NCBI GenBank assembly: GCA_037157565.1
Contig: JAZHRO010000063.1
Span: forward strand, 151,144,501-151,208,500
Direction of reading: 5' to 3'
From: Thalassia testudinum
Lineage: Eukaryota > Streptophyta > Magnoliopsida > Alismatales > Hydrocharitaceae
DNA length: 64,000 nucleotides
Below the pieces are notes generated by a model. The model was not told where the DNA came from, made no database searches, and saw nothing but the letters and a program-made list of their open reading frames with translations. Below are positions 57,758 to 64,000 of this stretch, one piece after another (position 1 is the stretch's first letter; each line of letters starts with the position of its first letter). Position numbers and translations under genes: made by a program.

Positions 57758-60700
57758 CCTCCTTCTCTCTCCTTCCTCCTTTTTCCTCTGCCAAACTCTA
57801 ACCCCTCGACTATAAAAGAGAACCCCTTCCTCTCCTCTCCACTCCACCACTGCCACCATACTCCCCACTTCATTGTTGTGAGCTGAGGCACGCGAGAGAG
57901 GGGGAGTGAGAGTGAGGAGGAACGGACGTGAGGAGGAGGAGAGGGCCGAGGTCGTGAGCTTCGTGGAGGCTCGTCGGAGGCTTGCATGGCCACTACGGTG
58001 CATAGGAGAGGAGGACGTTGGGGTGTCGTCCTCGACCTTTTGCAGTAGTCGGAGTTGCAGTGGAGCGGAAGGAGCCATGGCTGAGTACGGCGAGAAGTGC
58101 GGGAGCGTGGTCTGGTACTGGAGTTTTTCAGTATCAGACATCCAGAGTGTCTTCTGGATGACTGGTTGGACGTCTGGCATCGCACCAGACGTCTGAAAGC
58201 AGGTGTATCGCGAAGGTACGTCTTCCTCGTGGTTACGGCCATGCAGGCCGCATCACAGAGGTGATATGCTTGGCTAAAAGTGGTGTGCTACTCTGTCATG
58301 CGCAGAAGTAGCTTTGGGAAGGTGCGCATCACACCCTTCCATGCTTTTCGGACGTCTGGACAGCTTACCAAATGACCGTACACGTTCCCAAACGATCGGT
58401 GGACTGGTCAGACATCTGGAACTGAGTTCAGATGGTCGCGGAGGAGTCCTGGACTTCTGAGATCACCGCAGGAGCTTGAGGTGAGTCTCTGTGACTTTTA
58501 GGACGTTTAGACTTGTTTCCAGACGTCTAATTTGGGTCTGCAGACATGTTTTTGACCCATTTAAAGTCTGATCGAGATCCGTTTTATGCAAACAAAGTAT
58601 CTGTGCTTTCCTCATGAATTCCTCTACATGTTATAAACCTTTACACACTGTTCTGAATCTTCCATTGTGGTGTTTTCCTTGGTATAGGACTTCGACCTAT
58701 TACATGTCTGGGGCTTACAGAGGCACATGGGCCTGCAGTTCGAGCCCCCAATACTCTCGGATTGTCTGGTAGAGTGGTCCACCATTGTTCTATTTATAAA
58801 ATATGAATGCATCTACGAAAATTAGATAACTGGAAACCTAGGATGTGGCATGAACCCTAGGACGAGAAATGGTTGAACCGTTTGTTTGTGTGATTGAAAT
58901 CGTATTCATAAATGAATGAGCTAAACTGTTAGCCACTGCCTGTAAATAAATATGAGCTGCCTGAGATAACGAAACAGTTACCTGTGATATCGCTTGTTGC
59001 ATGTTAAATTGTGGAAACACAAGCTGCATGTGTATAATACGAAAATGGAATCGTGAATGATGAAACTTGATTTGGAATAATATGGTGAACATGAGCATGA
59101 ACCCTACGGGGAGTTAGGAGTAGAGCTCCTGTGGATGAATGGAAAGGCCAGGAAATGTGGATGGGAAGTGTGCTGGCCCTTGAGTACATGGTACCAAGGA
59201 GAGCGACTATCCCCTTTTAGTGTAGAGCGGAGCTAGCCACCTTTGGGTTGAGACCTGGGGTTAGGATTGGCCACTCTACACCGACTTCTGTTGGCCCTCG
59301 CGTACATGGTACCGAGGTGAGCTACTACTGTAGGGAGGGAGCTAGCCACCCCACAGGGCCCAAGGTTCAGCTAGCCACCCTACACTGACTTGTTAGGCCC
59401 TCTGGGAAAACCGGGGTAGCTGGACAAGGGTGCGTGGACTGTGGAGGGGCGAGACCCCTGTTTGGTTCTGAGGAGCTAGACCCTTGTCTCTAAGAGGGCT
59501 AGGCCCTATACTATTCCATGCCATACTTTGGGCGTACCTGCTAGTAGAAACGATTGACCACGTACCAGTGCGGGGTAGCTACCCTAAGCTTATCGAGCGT
59601 GCTGTAGTCACCACTACGTCTGTCAGTGACCTCAGGGTGGTTGACTGGGTGTAGGACTACCACAGGGGGACTCTCCCAGCCAGGAGAGCACCACGTGTAC
59701 CTTCTACTCTTCGGAAAAGACTGCAATCAAGATCGTTCCCATGAGGAACATGCAAGATCAAGAAAGAAATCTAAAAGTAAACCAATGGGGTGAAAAGAAA
59801 TTACCTGTGAAATAATTAACTGGAAAAAGATAAATATACTTGCGAGTTTTACTACTTTAGATAGTTTGGTTAGCATTCTACTTAGCATTCGCTGACTCTG
59901 TTTTCTCATAGCCCTATTCAGATCCAGAAGTTGAATAGCCCAAGCTATCGGCTGCAGAGGGTGTTGGGCCTAGTCGAGCCCAGCCGTAGTTTTCTGTACT
60001 GTTGTTGTACTCTCCTTTTGCTATAGTGAGTTTCAGACTTTTGTTTACTGTTCCTATTACTGTACTTTTGTTCTATTTTCCTATTGTTGTGGTGGTATGT
60101 ACTGACTAGTAGCTTTTACGTTCCTTTACTGGTTGTACACTTTTACTATTAGTTACTTTGCATAATGAATGTGATTTATTTTCCTGCTTTTTCGGTTATT
60201 TCTTGTTGGACGACTGGGTCTTGGGATTAGTCGAGGCAAGCCGGTCTTAGGTCCTATAGGGATTCGGGAACCGGGTCGTAACAAACAGTAAAGAAACGAA
60301 AAGAAAGTGCTGAAGAAACTACGACTGGGCTCAACTGGGCCCAGCACCCTCCGCAGCCTGAAGCTCGGGCTACTCAACTCCTGGTCCTGAAAAGTGTTAT
60401 GAAAAGACAGAGTCAGCAAACATTGAGTAGAGTAGTATCTATATTATCTAAGTACAAAACAATAAAAGCAACATGTTTAATTCTCATTTCTATTTATCTG
60501 TTTTATATATATTTCCATTTCACTCATTTCTCCCAAGCATCCAGATATTTCTTGATCTTGCATGTTACTTGTGGGAACGATCTTGATTGCAGTCTTTTCC
60601 ATAGAATAAAAGGTACACGTGGTGCTCTTCTGGCCAGGAGAGTCCCCCGTGGTAGTCCTACACCTAGTCAACTACCTCGGGGTCACTGTCAAGACGTAGC

Positions 60701-62698
60701 GATGACTATGGCATGCGTGATAAGCGCACTGGTAGCTTCCCCACACTGACACACAGTCAGTCGTTTCCACTAGCGGGTACACCCAAAGTACAACACAGAA
60801 CAGTATATAGCCTTGCCCTCTCAGAATAGGGGTCTCACCCCTCCACAGTCTGCGCACCCTCGTGTGACTTCCTCGGTTTGCCCAGAGGGCCTGACAAGTC
60901 GGTGTAGGGTGGCTAGCTGAACCCCAAGTTCCATGGGGTGGCTAGCTCCCTCCCGACACTAGTAGCTTGCCTCAGTACCACGTACACGAGGACCAACTGG
61001 AGTTGGTTTAGAGTGGCCAATCCTAACCCCTGGTCTCAACCCAAGGGAGGCTAGCTCTGCTCTACACAAAAAGGGGATAGTTACTCTGCTTGGCACCACA
61101 TACTCAAGGGCCAGCACACTTTCCGTCTACATTCCAAGTTTCCATCTATCCACAAGAGTTCTACTCCTAATTCCCTGTAGGGTTCATGCTCATGTTCACC
61201 TCATTTATTCTGATCCAGATTTCACCTTTCACAGTTCATTCTTTTTATCCATAAATAGGCAGCTCGTGTTTCCATAATTTGATACATGCAACTGGTGATT
61301 TCACAGGTAATTGTTCATTAATTATAGGTAGCTCATATTCTAACAAGTGACTCACAATTATAATACAGGCAATTGCTAGCAGTCTATCTCAATCATTCAT
61401 GTAAGTACATCATATAGCTCAAACGGTTCATTCATTTCTCTATCCTAGGGTTCATGCCACATCCTAGGGTTCCATTCGGCTATTTCCACAAGCACATTCT
61501 TATTTAAATATTATTAATAGAATTAAAACACTCTACAAGGCAACACGGGAGTAATGGGGGCTTGAACCGCAGACCCAAGCGTCTCTGCGAGCCCTAAACA
61601 CACAGCAGGCTGAAACCCTATACCAGGGAATACATAACAAAAGGAGAGTTCAGAACAGTGTACAAAGGAATCTAGTATGTAGAGGAACTCGTGAGGAAAA
61701 TACAGGTATTTTGTTTGCGTAAAATGAACCCCGATTGAACCCCAAATGGGTCAAAAACATGCTTACTGTTCAAAATCAGATGTATAGGAATAATCCCAGA
61801 CGACTTAAAAGGTGCCAGATCTTTACCTTAAGTCCCTGCGGTATCCTCAGATGTCCAGACCTTCTCTGCGATCGTTTGAAGGCAGTTCTAGACGTCGGAC
61901 AATGCCGCTGGTTGTCTAGACGCACCTCCGGACGTCTGGTGATGTGATCAGACTTCTAAAAGCACGTGGGAAAGCGTTTTGCGCTCCTTCCCAAAGCTGC
62001 ACCTGTGTACGACATCGCAGGTGTGGTCAGTCGACATATACCCTTGTGCTACGATATGCAAGGCATAGGGAGATACGTACCTTGCGATAAATGAGCTTTC
62101 AAATGTCTAGCCTTAGCTCCAGATTTCCAGGTACCCCGTCAGTTGTCTGGACTCCACTCCAGACGTCTGATACTAGAAAACTTCCAGTACCAGGAGCTCC
62201 TCGCATCTCTCTCCGCTTGCTTCGCCTCTCTCCGTCGCAGCTCCAGCTGCTGCAGAGGGCCAGGAGGCCGCCTCCCTGAGCTCTCTCCTCCTCCCACACG
62301 TGCCCACGGTGGCCGTGCGAGCTCCACCGAGCTTCCACCGAAGCTCCTCCGACCTTGGCCTCCTCCTCCTCCCGTGCTCTCCTTCCTCCCTCTCTCTCTC
62401 CCTCGCTCGCCACCTCTTGCCACTCCTGCATAGCACCGAAGGTGGTGGTGGCTAGTGTGTGGAGTGGAGAGGAGATAGGAGAGGGGGTTTATATAGAAGG
62501 CGTGGGGTTTAGGGTTTGGGGAAGAAAGAGGAAGGGAGAGAGAAGAGGAGGGTTCTGAGTGCCGCCAGTGTGCAGAGCGTAGTGTGTAGTACAAGAATTT
62601 CATTTCCAGACGTCCGAGAACGGGTCCAGACGTTTGGACAGATGTTTGACTGAGATTCCAGATGTCTTAAAAGGCTAAAAGTATGACGGGTCATTACA
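57758..62698. repeat. Long imperfect inverted repeat made by E2 and E1
   Basis: Arms 57758-60283 and 60289-62698 are the same LTR family in opposite directions. For example, GGTACTGGA-TTT-AGTATCAGAC near 58108-58138 is matched in reverse near 62160-62195, and the TAGCCACCC blocks near 59350 match those near 60905-60945. The centre is at about 60286. Confidence 0.8.
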
Positions 62699-64000
62699 TG
62701 TGCGATGCATCTGATTTCGCTGTAGGAGTAGTACTTGGGCAGAAAATTGATAGGAAACCCGTGGTCATCTACTACGCTAGCAAGACACTTGACGAGGCTT
62801 AGCGTAACTACACAGTTATTGAGAAAGAGCTGCTAGTCGTAGTATTTTCCCTGGAAAAATTCAGATCTTATCTCCTGGGTTCCCACGTTATCATTTACTC
62901 GGATCACACAGCTGTGAGGCATCTCCTTGCGTAGAAGGACGTAAAACCTCGATTAATCTGCTGGATCTTGCTATTGCAAGAGTTTGACCTTGAGATTCGC
63001 GATAAAGCAAGAAAACATAACATGGAAGCTGATCACTTGTCCTGCCTTCCTTCTGAGATCATCGACCCTTCCGGACCCATCACGGAACATTTTCCTGATG
63101 AGCACCTCCTGACTATCAATACAAGGCTTCCATGGTTTGTTGATATAGTAAACTACTTGGCATCACATCAAATCCCATCTGATTGGCTGAAGGCCAAGAA
63201 GGACAAATTGCTTTGAGATGCCAAGTATTACTTCTGGGAAGACCTATATCTATTCTGCATCGGTGTTGATCAGATCATTCGACGATGTGTTAAGGAAGCG
63301 GAAATTCAGGACATATTGTCCTTCTGCCATGACCATGCACGCGGTGGACATTTCTCAGGTCATAAAACCGTAGTGAAAGTCCTCCAGTGCGGCTTCTATT
63401 GGCCCACGATTTTCAAAGACGCATGCAATCACTGTAGGGCATGCACTCGTTGCCAGACCTTAGGCAACATGAGCCATCGTGATATGATGCCCTTGCAACC
63501 AATTCTTGTATAAGAAATCTTCGACATGTGGGGGATTGATTTTATGGAACCCTTCCCTGTTTTATATGGCGTCGTGTACATTCTACTCGCTATTGACTAC
63601 GTGTCCAAATGGATCAAAGCCATTCCAACCCGAACCAATGATCATAAAGTGGTTATCAAATTCATTCATCAGAATATCTTCTCACGATTTAGGATTCCAC
63701 GTGCTATAATCTCTGATGGAGGGACCCATTTCACTAACACTCGATTTAGGTCACTGATGACCAAATATGGGGTGTCGCATCGAATCTCTACTCCTTACCA
63801 CCCCCAAACTAATGGTCTAGCTGAGCTATCAAGTTGAGAGATCAAGAAAATCCTCCAGGTTACTGTTTGACCTGACAGGAAGGATTGGTCATCCCTACTT
63901 TCCGAAAGCCTTGTGGTCTTATAGGACTACCCACAAAACCCAATTAGGTATGTCTCCCTTCATATTGGTGTACGGGAAGGCATGTCACCTCCCCGTAGAA
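62699..64000 (+). pseudogene. pol: Degenerate Athila pol, second part (B2: RNase H and integrase)
   Basis: It resumes exactly where 33184 stopped: the RNase [10 protein letters not shown] block starts near 62700. Then come integrase CHDHARGGHFSGHK with CRACTRCQ, the GIDFMEPFP block, IISDGGTHF near 63708 and [10 protein letters not shown] near 63805. Stops are frequent (for example 62800, 62933, 63216, 63513, 63836). It is collinear with B1 2049-3350 and runs off the window. Confidence 0.92.

Larger units (their letters stand above)
33458..60283 (+). mobile_element. Solo LTR E2 (plus strand), inserted in E1 and split by element C
   Basis: The unit is 33458-33603 plus 57753-60283, about 2.67 kb. 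It begins TGTAAAGATCC and ends GGGTCGTAACA. The target copies are AACAG (33453-33457 and 60284-60288). It is the same family as E1 in opposite orientation, so 57758-60283 and 60289-62698 form a long imperfect inverted repeat. It has a TATA box TATAAAAG (57811-57818). Its interior holds a roughly 110-bp duplicated stretch around 59170-59360 (GTACATGGTACC ... GAGCTAGCCACC). Confidence 0.85.
33185..62698 (-). mobile_element. Solo LTR E1 (minus strand), split by nested insertions
   Basis: The unit is 33185-33457 plus 60289-62698, about 2.68 kb without the insertions. The plus-strand ends are TGTTACGACCCG and GGGTCATTACA. It lies in the B2 pol with target copies TGTAC (33180-33184) and TGTGC (62699-62703), one base apart. 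On the minus strand it starts TGTAATGACCCGTC, has a TATA box at 62488-62495 and GACGTC-type motifs near its start. Long LTRs with TGTAA-GACCC starts suggest a Tekay/Del-type chromovirus, but no internal domain is present to prove it. Confidence 0.85.

Noticed and set aside
57758..62698. Inverted repeat as an assembly artefact
   Set aside because: The arms are clearly diverged, have different internal indels, and each has its own target duplication (AACAG, TGTRC).

Overview
The window reads as repeat-rich nuclear DNA of a flowering plant. I see no host gene, tRNA, rRNA or CRISPR array. Every coding region I can support belongs to a retrotransposon: Athila-type Ty3/gypsy elements, Sirevirus-type Ty1/copia elements, long solo LTRs of a gypsy-like family, and one LINE fragment. 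A degenerate tract of the plant telomere repeat (CCCTAAA) and primer sites matching plant tRNA-Asp and initiator tRNA-Met agree with a plant. I cannot name the species.

Left part (1-18998). The window opens inside an intact Athila pol frame (to 3767), followed by its 3' untranslated region and 3' LTR (5291-about 8068); I call this element B1. B1 sits in an LTR fragment of family A, which itself abuts a minus-strand Sirevirus-like LTR (8314-9593). From 9594 to 14660 lie old non-coding sequence, an inverted-repeat element, a telomere-like tract, a G-rich tract, a palindrome array and a LINE fragment, then an LTR-like unit rich in AGCT. From about 15743 a decayed non-autonomous element D begins.

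Middle (18999-30806). A complete minus-strand element A1 (18999-26799, target duplication ATAAG) interrupts the 3' region of D. D resumes at 26800 and ends in a B-type LTR (27988-about 30806). That LTR is followed directly by a degenerate gag-pol copy, B2.

Right part (30807-64000). The B2 pol is cut at 33184 and resumes at 62699. Between lies a nest that can be peeled layer by layer with target-site duplications: solo LTR E1 (minus, TGTAC/TGTGC), solo LTR E2 (plus, AACAG), element C (CTGAT/TTGAC), element A2 (minus, GGAGG), and an LTR-gag-LTR-gag-LTR Sirevirus array (CTCTC). Counting B2 this is six levels. The homologous site in A1 (near 23231) is an empty site for the innermost insertion.

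How the parts relate. A and C keep LTRs, a tRNA-Asp primer site and a polypurine tract but have no pol. In its place they carry an unfamiliar ORF of about 660-680 codons that is recognisably the same in both families. A, B, C and D also share non-coding signals: a stem-loop just before the polypurine tract and a CAATG-GGAC-type palindrome after the ORF; A, B and D share a set of three repeats of about 65 bp. The simplest reading is that A, C and D are parasites mobilised by an Athila autonomous element such as B1. A second theme is a GACGTC-centred palindrome (TCAGACGTCTGA) that recurs in LTRs of otherwise unrelated families. I regard the conserved ORF and the shared palindrome as the most promising leads.
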